DNA of 64,000 nt from Blasia pusilla (lineage: Eukaryota; Marchantiophyta; Marchantiopsida; Blasiales), in the NCBI GenBank assembly GCA_050084515.1, contig CM114274.1, forward strand, positions 372,001 to 436,000, given 5' to 3'. The notes below the pieces were generated by a model that was not told the origin of the DNA, searched no databases, and saw only the letters and a program-made list of their open reading frames with translations. The stretch's first letter is position 1; every line of letters begins with the position of its first letter. The position numbers were made by a program, and so were the translations under genes. Shown piece after piece: positions 9,960 through 20,730 of the stretch.

Positions 9960-11515
9960 GAGAGAATTCCCATGAATGATTCCGGTAAGTCCATCAGCAA
10001 GAATTCAGATTTGTGTTCGGTGTTTCCTATCAACAACGGAACCGACATACATTTTCTATCCACTTGGGTGGATCCTTGAGCAAACCGAACTAACAAGGGC
10101 TGAACTATCTTGGTTACGGCAAGCCCGAGACTCTTACTCTCTGATCTATTCATCACATTCACATTAGCCCCCGTGTCCAACAAGAAATACATTGGTTGCC
10201 TTTTAATGGACACGTGTACCCATGGTAAACATCTATTAATTGCTGTACCAAGTTCAGGCATACCTGATCCCACTTCAGCCATGCCTTCAATGGTTCTCGT
10301 GTCGCCGATGGCGTCTTGCTGATCCGGTTCACCCGCATGCTCGCCATCAGCAAAGAATAGAGCAGCGTTCGGGCATTCCCTCACAAAATGTCCCCCTTGG
10401 CCACATCGAAAACAATGGCGCGCATCAGATACAGCGGGCGTCATCAAAGATCTGCCCGGTGCCGCTGCCAAATTGGCCCGCATTCCAGATCTTGGTGTCT
10501 CAGATCTGGCCGGCGCGCCCGTGTTTTGAGCTGGTGTTTGGGCGGCCCGGTTCAGAACTGACCCCACCGACGAACCTCCAAATCTAGCTCGCGGCGGCAG
10601 GGCACCAGATCCCCGCGCTGTAGTGCTAAATTGCCCGCTGGTTCCCGGGCGTCCGCGGCCTTGAATCTGGCGGCTCACTTTGTCACTTCTCCATCTTCTT
10701 GCCGGTTTGAACTTGCGTGCTGCTGGTCTAGTTGTCGCAGGACCAGCGTGCTCTCTCCGCGCGAATTCCACATTCTCTAACTTCTTAAACACGGCTTCCA
10801 GCGGCAACTCATCTCCCCATTCTTCTACCTTCATGGCGTAGAAGTGTTGTAATCCTGCAATGAACCGATAGCGCCGCTCTTCCACATTCGTCATTCCCGC
10901 TAGAGTTGCGAGGTGACCAAATTCAAATATGTAATTGCGAATACTACCGGTCTGACGTAAAGACTCCAGCGCCTTGCGTCTAAGCACATATTCGTTGGCG
11001 GGCACTAGCCGTGCTCTGATCAATTGCTTCAACTCCTCCCAGGTGCTAATGGGCGGCTGCGCGGCGGCTTCACGCTCACGTTGCACCGCCATCAACCAGC
11101 GACGAGCCACTTCTCCTAAGCGGGAACATGTATACGTGAACCACCCTGCCTGAGCAAAACACTGTAGATACAGCGACATAGCCAATTCCCAAGACTCGAA
11201 TAAACTCAGGTCCCGCTCTCCATTGTAGACAGGCGGTTCCGCCGGCTTTGGCCACCGCAGCCCGCGTCTCTCACCTTGAACCTGTGCGCCCAAGCGCTCT
11301 GCCGCCGTCACTGAATGGGGAGGAGAATTGGGCAGCTCCCTAGCTGCACAGTTCGCTGGTTCAGCACCTGCGACAGGTTCTTCAGGCTGCGCTGCCGCCT
11401 CACTCACATTATCAAACATGGCTTGGCGCAGGTGCTCAAGCTCATCCTCGCGTTCTTTAAGTCTGATTTCGAGAGCTTTCCTTTGAGCTTCCGCCTGCGC
11501 TAGCTGCTGTTCCAT
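9929..11515 (-). CDS. gag-pro: Family D gag-protease polyprotein (LTR retrotransposon)
   Basis: A 528-residue open frame with a genuine ATG at 11515. Residues 1-35 form a Glu/Gln-rich coiled coil. About 90-260 is a retrotransposon Gag capsid region with the W..L......W pattern (ERDLSLFESWELAMSLYL). About 260-375 is a basic, Gly/Ala-rich stretch. A CCHC zinc knuckle (CFRCGQGGHFVREC) lies near 385. An aspartic protease core FLLDTGANVNVM lies near 465, the catalytic Asp sitting in DTGA. Gag packages element RNA and protease matures the polyprotein. It is the only long gag in the window with no frameshift, so this copy is younger or under constraint. Pol is missing downstream. The primer site and LTR upstream fit one element. 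Confidence 0.85.
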   Translation of the reverse strand: MEQQLAQAEAQRKALEIRLKEREDELEHLRQAMFDNVSEAAAQPEEPVAGAEPANCAARELPNSPPHSVTAAERLGAQVQGERRGLRWPKPAEPPVYNGERDLSLFESWELAMSLYLQCFAQAGWFTYTCSRLGEVARRWLMAVQREREAAAQPPISTWEELKQLIRARLVPANEYVLRRKALESLRQTGSIRNYIFEFGHLATLAGMTNVEERRYRFIAGLQHFYAMKVEEWGDELPLEAVFKKLENVEFARREHAGPATTRPAARKFKPARRWRSDKVSRQIQGRGRPGTSGQFSTTARGSGALPPRARFGGSSVGSVLNRAAQTPAQNTGAPARSETPRSGMRANLAAAPGRSLMTPAVSDARHCFRCGQGGHFVRECPNAALFFADGEHAGEPDQQDAIGDTRTIEGMAEVGSGMPELGTAINRCLPWVHVSIKRQPMYFLLDTGANVNVMNRSESKSLGLAVTKIVQPLLVRFAQGSTQVDRKCMSVPLLIGNTEHKSEFLLMDLPESFMGILSWNWLRESKP

Positions 11516-11576
11516 CTCTCAACTCGATCCACGGAATCGTGTGTGCACCATCTACCTACTAAGGTCCAGATCAGGT

Positions 11577-11588
11577 GCTCTGATACCA
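11577..11588 (-). other. Primer binding site, initiator-Met tRNA type
   Basis: The minus strand reads TGGTATCAGAGC, the classic plant retrotransposon primer site complementary to the 3' end of initiator methionine tRNA. It lies two bases inside the LTR that begins at 11591 and 60 bp upstream of the family D gag start. Confidence 0.85.
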
Positions 11589-11590
11589 AG

Positions 11591-12610
11591 TGACGCCGAG
11601 AATTTCTTCGCTGTTTTCCCAAGCTGCAAACCTGCAATCACCAAGCAACAAAACAAGCAAGAATACAAGCTGCAACACTTAACAACTCAACCTCCCGGCG
11701 CGCCACCAAACCTCTCGGAGTTTGGCTCCAGCTTTACCCACTCACACTCTCTGATTTCTAATCACCAGGGCTCAGTTCTCCGCATTAGGAGCACTCCAGG
11801 GAACCACACTCATAACTCAGCCAGCCAACCTGATTTCGACGGCGCTTCCGCGTGACTCACTACAATGCTCAACTGAAGAACTTCACTCTCTCACTCCAAG
11901 GCCACGACACTCTAATCCAAATGACCCTGAGTTGAAAGAAATCTGATCTAGCTTCAAACACCTCTCCTGCAATCTTGCCCCAACTCGCTCGCTCTATCCT
12001 ACTCAACCAAGCGCTACACTCCACCTCCCGAGACTCCGCCTCGAGCTTACAGGTCGCGCGATCCTCGATTTCACAGCACCCCTTCCTCTTTGCGCATGAA
12101 CTCTGATCGCTACAGATCTGATCTCACTGCGTGCAACCCTGCAATGGAAGTGCCTGCTTCCCAGCTTTCCAACGCGTCCAAGAACTCCAAAAACGGCCCT
12201 CGTTTCAACCCCTGTCTTGCGGTTATACTGAACTCGACTCCTGTCGGGTTCCGAGACTGCCGCGGCGGTTCGGCTCTTTCACGCTTCGCGACTAGGATGT
12301 ACTCGCCTACCCAAACTCGCGCCCGGTTCCGAGTACTCACCGCGGTCCACCTGACCTTGACTGATCTTCCTCTACTTGCTGCGGTTCTAGATACCACTAC
12401 ACACTTTGCGGCGCCGACTCCTTGGGCGGCGGTTTTGGCGGCCGCCCCAGTTAGCTCCACGACAACCTTATTTATCCCGCCCCTCATTCTCGACAAGTAT
12501 AGACGCAACCTAGACCTTGTACAAATGCAACCTAGACTTTGGCGCATGGCTGACTCTGAGTGGCGTCTTTCCTGGTGATCTCGTCATTGCCCGTTTTCAA
12601 GTAAACAACA
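11591..12610 (-). repeat. Family D 5' LTR
   Basis: Bounded on the inner side by TGACGCCGAG next to the primer site and on the outer side by ...AACA, so on the element's strand it starts TGTTGTTTAC and ends CTCGGCGTCA. About 1.02 kb, with TG...CA ends. The outer edge interrupts the gag ORF of the family C element, so D inserted into C. No partner LTR is found to the left, where the element is truncated near 9.8 kb. Confidence 0.65.
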
Positions 12611-13676
12611 GTGATCGCCAATATCTGGTGGCAGCGTGCTTGGGTTCGCGGGTTCAGAATATACTCCGCGATAGGGGGTCCCCGCGGTCTGACTCTTGGA
12701 CCTCGTGGTGACAGCCACAACAGTTTCTTGGAACTCCTTGGGCCAGTCCGATGATTCTTCGGTGGCCGCTCTGTTCGAGTCTTCCTCCCTGATAGTGACT
12801 CGCCTTGGCCTGGGGGACCCTAACTCTTCCACTCGGACGAGTTGCACATTTACCTCATTCTTGGACTCTGGTTGGGCTGCTGGGGTGTTGACATATTTTA
12901 CCAACAACCGCGGAACCTTGGGCTCCGGGCATTCCACTGCAGAGTGCCTGCCTTTCTTGCAATTTCCGCACAAGGGATTGAGTCCTACTGGTCGCTTTGG
13001 GTTTGAGCAATTATTAGCCCAATGGTCAGCCGCACCACAATTATAACAATAATTCCTTTTTATGGGTGGCGTGAAGGCCGCCGTGCCCATAATCTGTCTC
13101 ATGGGTCTCTGTTCCCCGTATTCCGGAGGCACATATCGGCTGATCCACTTTCGTCCGGGATTTGGTGGTGGCACAGCTTGGATTGCATAGCACCCTTCGC
13201 ACTGTTCGGGTTCATACCACCCTTCTTCTGTAGTGGGATCTTCCTGGATCCAACATACATCCCTCTGAGTGTGGCATTCCTTGGCAGTATGCCCTTGGGT
13301 TCCGCAGGTACTGCACCATATGTTGGGCCTCATCAGACTTGGTCGTCTTTTGGGGTCCTTTTGGGCTGCCATATGTACCTTCAATTCTGCCATTTGCTTA
13401 TTTAACTCTTCCATGGCCAACTTGCCGGCCTTCCTTGCTGTCCCCCTTACTGGACTTTTCGACTGATGGGGAAGGTGCTTTGTGGGTCCGGTTTTCCTTC
13501 GGTGCTTGGGAGAGTGGTGGCGCGTGCTTTTTCTTTTCCGTTTAGATTTTAAGTCTTTTTCAAAGTCCGAGGACTCCGAAGTATCCCCCATAGAGGATTT
13601 TGTGTCTGTGGAAGACGCTTCGTCCTCCGACGAAGCACTAGTTTGCGATGAACCTCATCGTTGGTGACGCCGTCTT
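12611..13676 (-). CDS. gag: Family C gag, three-zinc-knuckle nucleocapsid part
   Basis: A long open frame (ATG at 13591 is probably internal). A basic Lys/Arg-rich segment (residues 10-50) precedes a coiled-coil (MEELNKQMAELKVHMAAQKD) and then three CCHC knuckles: CSTCGTQGHTAKEC near residue 92, CYNCGAADHWANNC near 180 and CGNCKKGRHSAVEC near 208. An acidic Pro/Glu-rich tail follows. Nucleocapsid knuckles bind element RNA. Three knuckles are more than the one usual in gypsy elements. The frame is cut by the family D LTR at about 12610, after LPPDIGDH. The sequence upstream in the same strand gives the capsid part, so C was interrupted by D. Confidence 0.75.
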
Positions 13677-14894
13677 CATGTTTTACGCAACTTATCTGAG
13701 GCTTCGTAAGCCTCTTCGGAGGCTATGACTGCTTCTAGGGAATCTCGTTGGCCTCGCCGGCAGTACCGGTCCATTTCTTTGGACAGTCGTGACACGAACC
13801 AATCTACCAATTGCGAGGTAGTAGTGTGTTCCAGTTTATTCACCAGGCTTCGAAACCTTTGTGTGTATTCCCGGAGAGTTTCCTTCTTTTTTTGTTTTAG
13901 GTCGCGAAGCTTCCTAAGAAGCCTGTCCTCGAACTCCAGGTCGCGGAACTCATGAAAGAAGGACTCCAATACCCTTTTCCAATACGTCCGCTCCGAGACC
14001 CTCGTACCACTGGCTTGCTTGCTTCTTGAGCAGGCCAGGAAAGACTCGCAAAAAATCCTCCTCTAAGCCTTCCCCATTTTCCTTGGCTACATGGGTAAAT
14101 TCAAGCACAAAGTTGTCCACATCATCTCGCCGTCCCCCAGCAAAGGTGGGGTACCTTAGCAGCGTCTTCCTAGTATTGGCCATGGGGAATGGTCTGCTGC
14201 TGGGTCCCGGGCTTGAGGCTCGGGAGGGAGGAGGTAGCGGCTCCGCTCTAGTTGATTTGGTCGGCTCTGCGTCCCCTCACTCCCCAAAGGGGTCCCAGGT
14301 TGACTCTTCGTCCGACTGCGAACTCGCAGGGGACGTAGTGGAGAGTTTGTTCCTGTCTCTCTTCTTGCTCTTGGGCTTCGTGCGAAGACAAAGACCGGGA
14401 GACATCCTAGGAGGTCTCCAGGCCGGGTGATCTTCTTGTTGCTTACTACGTTGATCGGCTCGCTGATCTCGCGAAGAGGGCCGGGAGCCTTCCATGAGCC
14501 CCTTCTGGGATTCGGGAGCTTGCTTCCGCACCCACGGTCACAAGAAGGTAGGGGTCCATGGAGGGAAATCAAATGTTTCTACTTCCTAAGCCTACAGGAG
14601 TGTGCCAGGTGCTCTTAATCTTCCTGCCAGGTTTTCCTCCCATAAACAGAAGTATCGGGTCATCACCAAGTACAACTGACGTTCATGGGCGGAGCACCGT
14701 TCGGTGACTGGTTTATTGACAAGACTAATTAATTGTTCTATCTTTTCTAGCACCAATGCAGCAAATCTGTTGTTATCTTCTTTCATCCATTGGCTGAGGG
14801 GGATAGCTAGAGATATCAGATGGTCTTCAGTAAGAACTAGTTGGTTGGGTCTTCCAAGAGACGAGGCTTCTTTCCCCGCTCCCGGATTCCCCAT
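13676..14894 (-). pseudogene. gag: Family C gag, matrix and capsid part, frameshifted
   Basis: An ATG at 14894, 30 bp inside the primer site, starts MGNPGAGKEASSLGRPNQ. The coding signal passes through several frames. A basic, Ser-rich linker lies at about 14570-14280. A capsid domain at 14183-13950 (PTFAGGRRDDVDNFVLEFTH) matches the retrotransposon Gag fold pattern. A Lys/Glu-rich helical segment at 13969-13676 ends before the knuckle ORF. At least three frame changes are needed, so this copy cannot make a full Gag as read. Confidence 0.65.
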
Positions 14895-14926
14895 GTATCT
14901 CTCTCCCTTTTCAGCAAAGAATATGA

Positions 14927-14944
14927 TCCCCGGCAGCGGCGCCA
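14927..14944 (-). other. Primer binding site, tRNA-Arg type
   Basis: The minus strand reads TGGCGCCGCTGCCGGGGA. It closely matches the tRNA-Arg-complementary primer site known from plant Ogre-like gypsy elements (one base different from the form I recall). It sits just inside the family C LTR and upstream of its gag. Confidence 0.7.
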
Positions 14945-16184
14945 AAAAGTTTCTTGCTATATGTAATGTACAAGAGTTTCTATTTATAGTCATTTTAATA
15001 AGTTCGATCCCCAAGAGGATCATTGTTTGATGAAAAGAGAGTTCGCAATTTCAATTTTTTGTTGTAATAGTTGTATTTAAATGTGTATGAGTTATATTCA
15101 ATGTCTTATCAATATCTGCTGATCTTTCTTAGTACCAAAGGATCTTTTCTCGATTCTCTCTAGTGGAATTGATAGCATGTTCAGGTAGATTTTCTTCTCG
15201 ACATCAAGAAACCTCACAGAGACCTCAACATGAAAGCTGGCTTCTCCTACTTTTGGAACTCAATCCGTCTCGGCAGGCTTCTCTCTGTCAAACAGATTTC
15301 CTACAACTCAGGTTGATTATTTCACTGATGAGAAAGGTTCGCCTGATTCACTCTTCACTCTGCAGACCCAAAAAGAATACTCAGACATAAGCATCGCACA
15401 TCAGAATGAATGAATGATTGCTTTACTACTCCATCAAGAACGAGAAAGCTTCAAAGTGTATACAAGCTCGAGAGGGTACTACTCTCTTGCTCAGACCATT
15501 CCTATAGCATAAGGACTTCGTAAGAGAATGATGATTATGGCTTTTGTCTTGCTTCTTAAATATCCGATGGAGTAGAAGTGATCCAAAGATTCGAAACGTT
15601 CTTGATGAAGCTAGTGTGTCTTCACTATTTCTAACTACCTAGATCTATGGTTCTCTTAGCTTTTCCTACGATCCCTGTGAATCCGCGGTACAAAATTGTC
15701 TTGACTACTAATTTGATACAAAGGGTCGCGCCCTTTCCTAGTCTAACTGTTCTAACATGCGTCACTTGAAATCACTCTCATTCTTAGCTTCGCTTTGCTG
15801 GACTTTATGAGGACGAAGTACTCCATGCTTCGTTCTTATTTCAGGTGCTTCGTGCTTCGCACAAGAGCGAAGTACTTCTTTCTTCTTTTCTTCCTTTCTT
15901 TGTTATACTTTGTTATGTAGCAAAGCACTTCGTAGACAGAGCTTCGTACATCTTTGTTGAGCTTCGTTAAGCTTCGTTCTGAGTCTTGAGACTTCGTTAT
16001 TGTGTTTTCCTCTCCTCTAAGGCAAATCCTTGATCTTCCATCTCTCTGCCTTGTCCCAGGAGCTTCGGGATTCACTCATTCTTCCTCATAATAATAAATA
16101 ATCATAATCAAAATCATAATGTACAAGAGTCTTCGTTGAATAAAAATATATATTCTTCAAGAGTACAAAATTGTGGGTATCACA
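14945..16184 (-). repeat. Family C 5' LTR
   Basis: On the minus strand it starts TGTGATACCCAC at 16184 and runs about 1.2 kb to the primer site. The inner boundary is uncertain by about 25 bp. The inner 480 bp are repeated in opposite orientation at 9335-9830, and a related copy lies near 39.3 kb. The outer part (15780-16000) is rich in short GCTTCG and CGAAGC words that can pair with each other. The outer end abuts and truncates the hAT transposase remnant. Confidence 0.6.
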
Positions 16185-17750
16185 CCAACTCTCGCAAGCA
16201 AGTTGCCACATAAGAAATAGCCTCGGTGACATTGAGGACATGCATCCCCGTTGCATAAAGTTTCAGATATTGTTTGAAATCACTTGTGCACTCAACATTT
16301 GAAGTGACGTCTTGAACATTATCAAGAAGATTGTAAGGGGCGAGAATGTAGCCTATTGCATGTAACTTGTTGTGGATAAGTGCCCACCGCCTAGAAATAA
16401 CATCAACCATCTCTATAGCTCTAGACATTGTGACAAAATAACCGTGATGCCTTCCACCCACACCGGGGCAAGGAGTTACAGGAAAAGAACAAGTCTCTTC
16501 CATTATCTAAAAAATAGGGCGATAAATAAGCCTAGTCATTGCTTTATGACCATCACACTTTCTCAATAGAATAATAGTTGGTTGAGCCGTAGCAAAAAAA
16601 TCCTCATCCTCCATCCAAAAATTGTGATTGGCCACAGTATTCTCAATCTCTCGTGCCTTCTTCCTTTGCCTCACATCCGTGCCATTGAAATACTCCCTAA
16701 AAGCATTGGTGGCAACCATGGTGTGGAACGTCTCCCTCAATTCTAAGACACGTCCCAAGATGATAAAATTTGTCGCAAAGCGTATATTTGCAAGCAGTAA
16801 CAATCGTCTCTTCATTGGATTGGTTTCCATGAATTTGGCCATCACCCAAGTTCTAGTCTTCACAAATACTACCATCTCAGGAGCTTGTGCGAAACTCCTG
16901 TCCATCCAAGGCCATTTACCCCACTCTTCGCAGACCAGATCAAGAGAATGTGATTCGCATCCACCCTAAAGAGTATGAGGAAACTTGCTTCAATAAGTTT
17001 CTTTGCTGCTCGCTCATTGCTAGCATTGTCTGTCACAAGTTGCAAAACATTCTCTGGACCGATGCGCATGATAGTCCTCTCTATGTGACCTGCCAACCAT
17101 TCCGACGTTTGGGATTCCCCTTTGGTGTCTACCAACTCAATCTTGACCTTTGTTGTTCCAACACTGCTTTTTTGAAAGCATCTTGCTGTACTACGTTAAA
17201 TGGTATTCCACATTTATAGACATGTCATTCGCAACTTCTATTCCTTGGATGTTGAAAGAATCCCTCAAATCAGCTTGCTTCTTCCCATAAATACCACTCC
17301 CTCAAAGGGGCCAAAAAACTCCTCTGCATTCCTCAAGATTGTCACTCGGTGGCATGTCCGCAACCCCATCAATATTTTGTACAACATAAACACTATTTCC
17401 TATTTGTTGCGAACCTACTTGTAATGGAGTCATCTCTTCCACTTCAATCAAAGGTCTTGCTTCCCTTCTTTGTCCATTTCCCACTAATACCCTGTTTCGG
17501 AGATCCCGTTGCATGTTGGGAGGGACCTTCACACATAATTTGGCATGATGGGTATTCTGATTCCCATCCTTTGTCTTTTGTCTCTCTCGTGTAAAATGCT
17601 CCACCATCCGCATGCTATGATAGGTTTTCATAGAATAAGAATAATACTTGCACTACCATCTGCTTGATGTTCCACCTTACATGTGTACTTCTTCCCAATG
17701 TTCCTTCATAATCTGTTGGAGTTCTTTGGCTTTAGTCATGACTACAGGCA
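16185..17750 (-). pseudogene. hAT-family transposase remnant
   Basis: Minus-strand fragments together follow the order of plant hAT transposases. An N-terminal part at 17740-17302 has a zinc-finger-like region and a linker. A DUF659-type block at 17135-16869 reads IGPENVLQLVTDNASNERAA, and its continuation at 16905-16507 holds FATNFIILGRVLELRETFHT. A middle segment at 16503-16185 contains the RRWALIHNKLHAIGYILAPYN pattern near the RNase-H-like catalytic core. Frameshifts separate the blocks. The C-terminal dimerisation domain is missing because the family C LTR begins at 16184. It is inactive. Confidence 0.75.
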
Positions 17751-18345
17751 CTCACGAACCCCACCCAACAATATTTGGAAAATTTGTAATAGTTTACTAT
17801 GTCAATAATAATATATATCAATGAGTAAAATATATGCAAATTATACCAAATATTATCTCTGAATGCTCCAATAACAAAACTTGGAATACTCACCATGAAC
17901 AAGATCAATATGCTAACCTAGAATACAAAAGATTGTGAGGGTATACAAAAAATGAACAAGTTTATATAGTGAAGGATGGAAGGAAGAGAATGAACCCTTC
18001 TAACTCCCCAAATCATCTACCCCCACTAACAATTGATTACTAAACCATGTCCATTAATTTTCTTTAATAAACTTATTTTTATTCTCCTATTAGATTCCTT
18101 CTTGAACTATCCTAACTTCTTGACCTAGTTTAAATTTCAGACAGAAGAATTTTGCAATCCAACCAGCCTATTCAAATCTATTTTAATATTTTCATTCCTT
18201 TCTCTACCACAAGGATCCCAAATTCACCAATTACTCTCATTTATAACTAACCTATATTCTCATACAACAACACTATTCCAACCTCTCAAACCGTCAATCA
18301 CCCATACCATAATAGTGGCAGAATTTATTTAAGACCTCACTAAAA
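17751..18345. other. AT-rich non-coding DNA
   Basis: No coding frame or repeat is recognised. Probably the 5' flank of the hAT remnant or old intergenic DNA. Confidence 0.4.
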
Positions 18346-18349
18346 TCAC

Positions 18350-19360
18350 AAGGCCCGCCCACAACCCCTGGCCGGCACCACCCTCAAGGAGCCCGTGCGC
18401 GGCCTCGCGCCCTAGCCTGTAGTGCGGGCCATCCACAGGCTCCACGGCCCGCAGGCAGGCTCAACGGCCCACGCAGAGCCCACACAACGGGCCTTGGAGT
18501 CTGCGTGCGGGCTCTAGGGCTCGCAATTAGCACGCGCTTGCGAGCTTGGTGGCCCGCATGCAAGCCCGCACCCTAGCTTGCAATGAGCCCATGATGTAGC
18601 CTGCAACTAACCTACGCCTCCGCATGCAATTCCACGTCGGGATCCCAGGCCCATAATCGACCCATAACTAGCCTCAAGCGCGACGCTCGGAGAGGCTTGC
18701 ATGCGAAATCTGCGCTAGGCCCTGACCGCAATCAGCCCCATCACGGGCTTCAAAACCAGCGGCCGCATGTGAGCCCGAATGTGGGCTCCCAGATCCGAAC
18801 GCAGATCGAGGTTCATGGCCCGCACCCTAGCCCACATGCAGGCTGCTAGGCTTGCAAGCAACCCACGCTTGCCCCCGCACTGTAGCCCGCTTGCGGGCTC
18901 TGATTGGGCGGGCGTGCAGGCCCTAAGCCTGCGTCCAAGACCTGAAGCCCGTATTCGTGCTAGGGTGCGGTCCCTAAAGCCCGTGTCCGAGCAGCCCGTA
19001 ATCAGCCCGGATGCCAGGTCCAGGGCTCGCACCTTAGCCCGCATGCGGGCTCCAAGGCCCACAACAAGCATGCGTGCGGGCTTGGGGGCCTGTAATCAGC
19101 TGGGATGCCGGCTTCAAGGCCCACACCTAGCCCCCGCGCGGGCTCCAAGGCTCACAACCTAGCCGGTGCGCGGGCTTCAGGGCCCGCAACTAGCCCGCAT
19201 GGGGGCTCGGCAGCCCGCAAGCAGCCCAGACGCGGGCTTCAGGGCCCGCACCCTAGCATGCATGTCACGCTCGCTTGTAGCCCGTGTCGCAACTGAGGCC
19301 CACACCCTTCATCAAAGCTCGCACTAGTGGCCTATAAGTGGAGCCCGCACGGTCGATTTG
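18350..19360. repeat. GC-rich palindromic minisatellite, GCCCGCATGCGGGC type
   Basis: About 1 kb made of diverged 35-45 bp units built around AGCCCGCATGCGGGCT, a self-complementary 16-mer, separated by C(A/T)AGGCCCGCAA-like spacers. Exact or near-exact cores occur near 18890, 19037, 19070, 19134, 19160, 19190 and 19230. Open frames through it on both strands are compositional artefacts. It begins abruptly out of AT-rich DNA and ends near the 3' portion of a family A element. A diverged palindrome (GGACATGTCCGTCCC and partner) follows at 19415-19446. Confidence 0.7.
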
Positions 19361-19469
19361 GGCACCACAAAAACCCGTGCTTGCGCCCGATGTTCCATGT
19401 CTATGGTCATGTTCGGACATGTCCGTCCCATGGACGGACTTGTCCATTTTTGTACAACCTTGCCATCTA

Positions 19470-20730
19470 CGGACCATCGATGGGGTCCAAAGAGCCTCTG
19501 ACAAAGTAAAAGATTGGGGAAGTCTAGCATGCCTCCCAACTTCTGCCCTCTAGGGATCCAACTCCACATCGAATCCTTGTGGCTCAGAAGCTCTCACTAC
19601 GCCTCATGTAACCACTGCATCTGCATCCACCTGTGCAGTATTCCACAAAATTCCCATATCTCCTAGATCTCCCGCCATATCCTAGGCTTGAGCAAATCCG
19701 GAAGTCAACGCTCCCCCCCACCTGATGTAGATGCATGTTGAGCTATCATAGCCTGAAGGCGTTGCTCCAATTGAGCAATCCTTGCCAAAGTTGCCTCCGA
19801 TGCAAGTGCTGCATTCGCTTTGGCAGGTGGTGGGGTCTTGCCTCCACCAAGTCCTTGACCTCCTATACCTTGTCCTCTGCCACCTTCAGGTGCTCAACCT
19901 CCCTCTAGCCGCAACTCGGGGTGGAGCTCAAAACATCTCTCACGTCTCTGCCCATAACTCTAGAAATGATCAAACTGAGGTAAGGGTGGCCTCCCCTTGG
20001 CCGTCTAATATACAGTTGATGGTGCTGGCTGCACTCCACTATGATGTCTACAATCTAATTGACAATGTGATCCTCCACACGTCCAACAAGGAATACCTGA
20101 GCCATGTTGCCCAACGTATGACTGAATTGGTCGTGGTCCTGGCTCCCGGTATCCTCCCGTAGCCCTTGGTCCCATGACTCTATCTCGAGTAGTGCGCTAT
20201 AGCACTGGCGTAGAAACCGTCACTTGTGTCATCTCCGTTGAAGATGACCGACTTGTTGTAAAAAATCTCTCCTCAAGTATGTTGAGCTCAATCCGCTCCG
20301 CCAACAAAAATACAGACTTTAGAGTAGGTAAACCAACATGTAAGCGAGTTGCATCCCGCACTCTCTTCCGCAACTCGTTGTCTAGCATCGCATACCATAA
20401 CTGAATCTCCTGTGCCTTTGTCACACCGTGAGTCATTGTGATCAACCGTCGGAGTCGTGCATAGGCCTCTTGAAGAATCTCTCCTGCTCTCTAGTTAAAC
20501 TCATGAATCGACTTCAAATTTTTGGTTCTCACACCTAGATAGTTCCTCCCCAACTCTTGGAAGAACTCACCAACAGGTTGCATGCGGGTGGTACGTGGCT
20601 GGTCACACTCGTAAGACTCAGGTTGACAACTGCTCCAAGTGTCTCCTTCCCACAATAAGTGGGTGCTACTGCTACCGCCACATCATACATCTCACGCCTT
20701 GTGAGGGACACATATCCTAGAGACCAAAAT
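19470..20730 (-). pseudogene. gag: Family A element A3, gag 3' half
   Basis: The sequence is homologous to the A1 gag. Going down the minus strand from 20725 it has the VTKAQEIQLWYAMLDNELRK capsid segment, then a zinc knuckle CWTCGGSHCQLDC near 20050-20085. A second knuckle is damaged (its first Cys reads Phe). A Gly-rich linker and a coiled-coil (ARIAQLEQRLQAM) near 19770 follow. The last shared block is near 19480-19560, beyond which the minisatellite replaces the element. The other half of this gag continues at 35801, beyond element B1. Several frameshifts; dead copy. Confidence 0.75.
20726..20730. repeat. Target-site duplication AAAAT, left copy (B1)
   Basis: AAAAT precedes the B1 LTR start (TGTCACGCC) and is repeated at 35801-35805 directly after the other LTR end (TCGCGACA). 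Removing B1 plus one copy joins the two halves of the A3 gag at the homologous position of A1. Confidence 0.9.

Noticed and set aside
12090-12578. ORFs on both strands inside the family D LTR
   Set aside because: They lie within the LTR, have no motif, and are GC-rich by-products.
18715-19296. Open frames through the GC-rich minisatellite
   Set aside because: Low-complexity Ala/Arg-rich translation of a tandem repeat with no motif and open in several frames.
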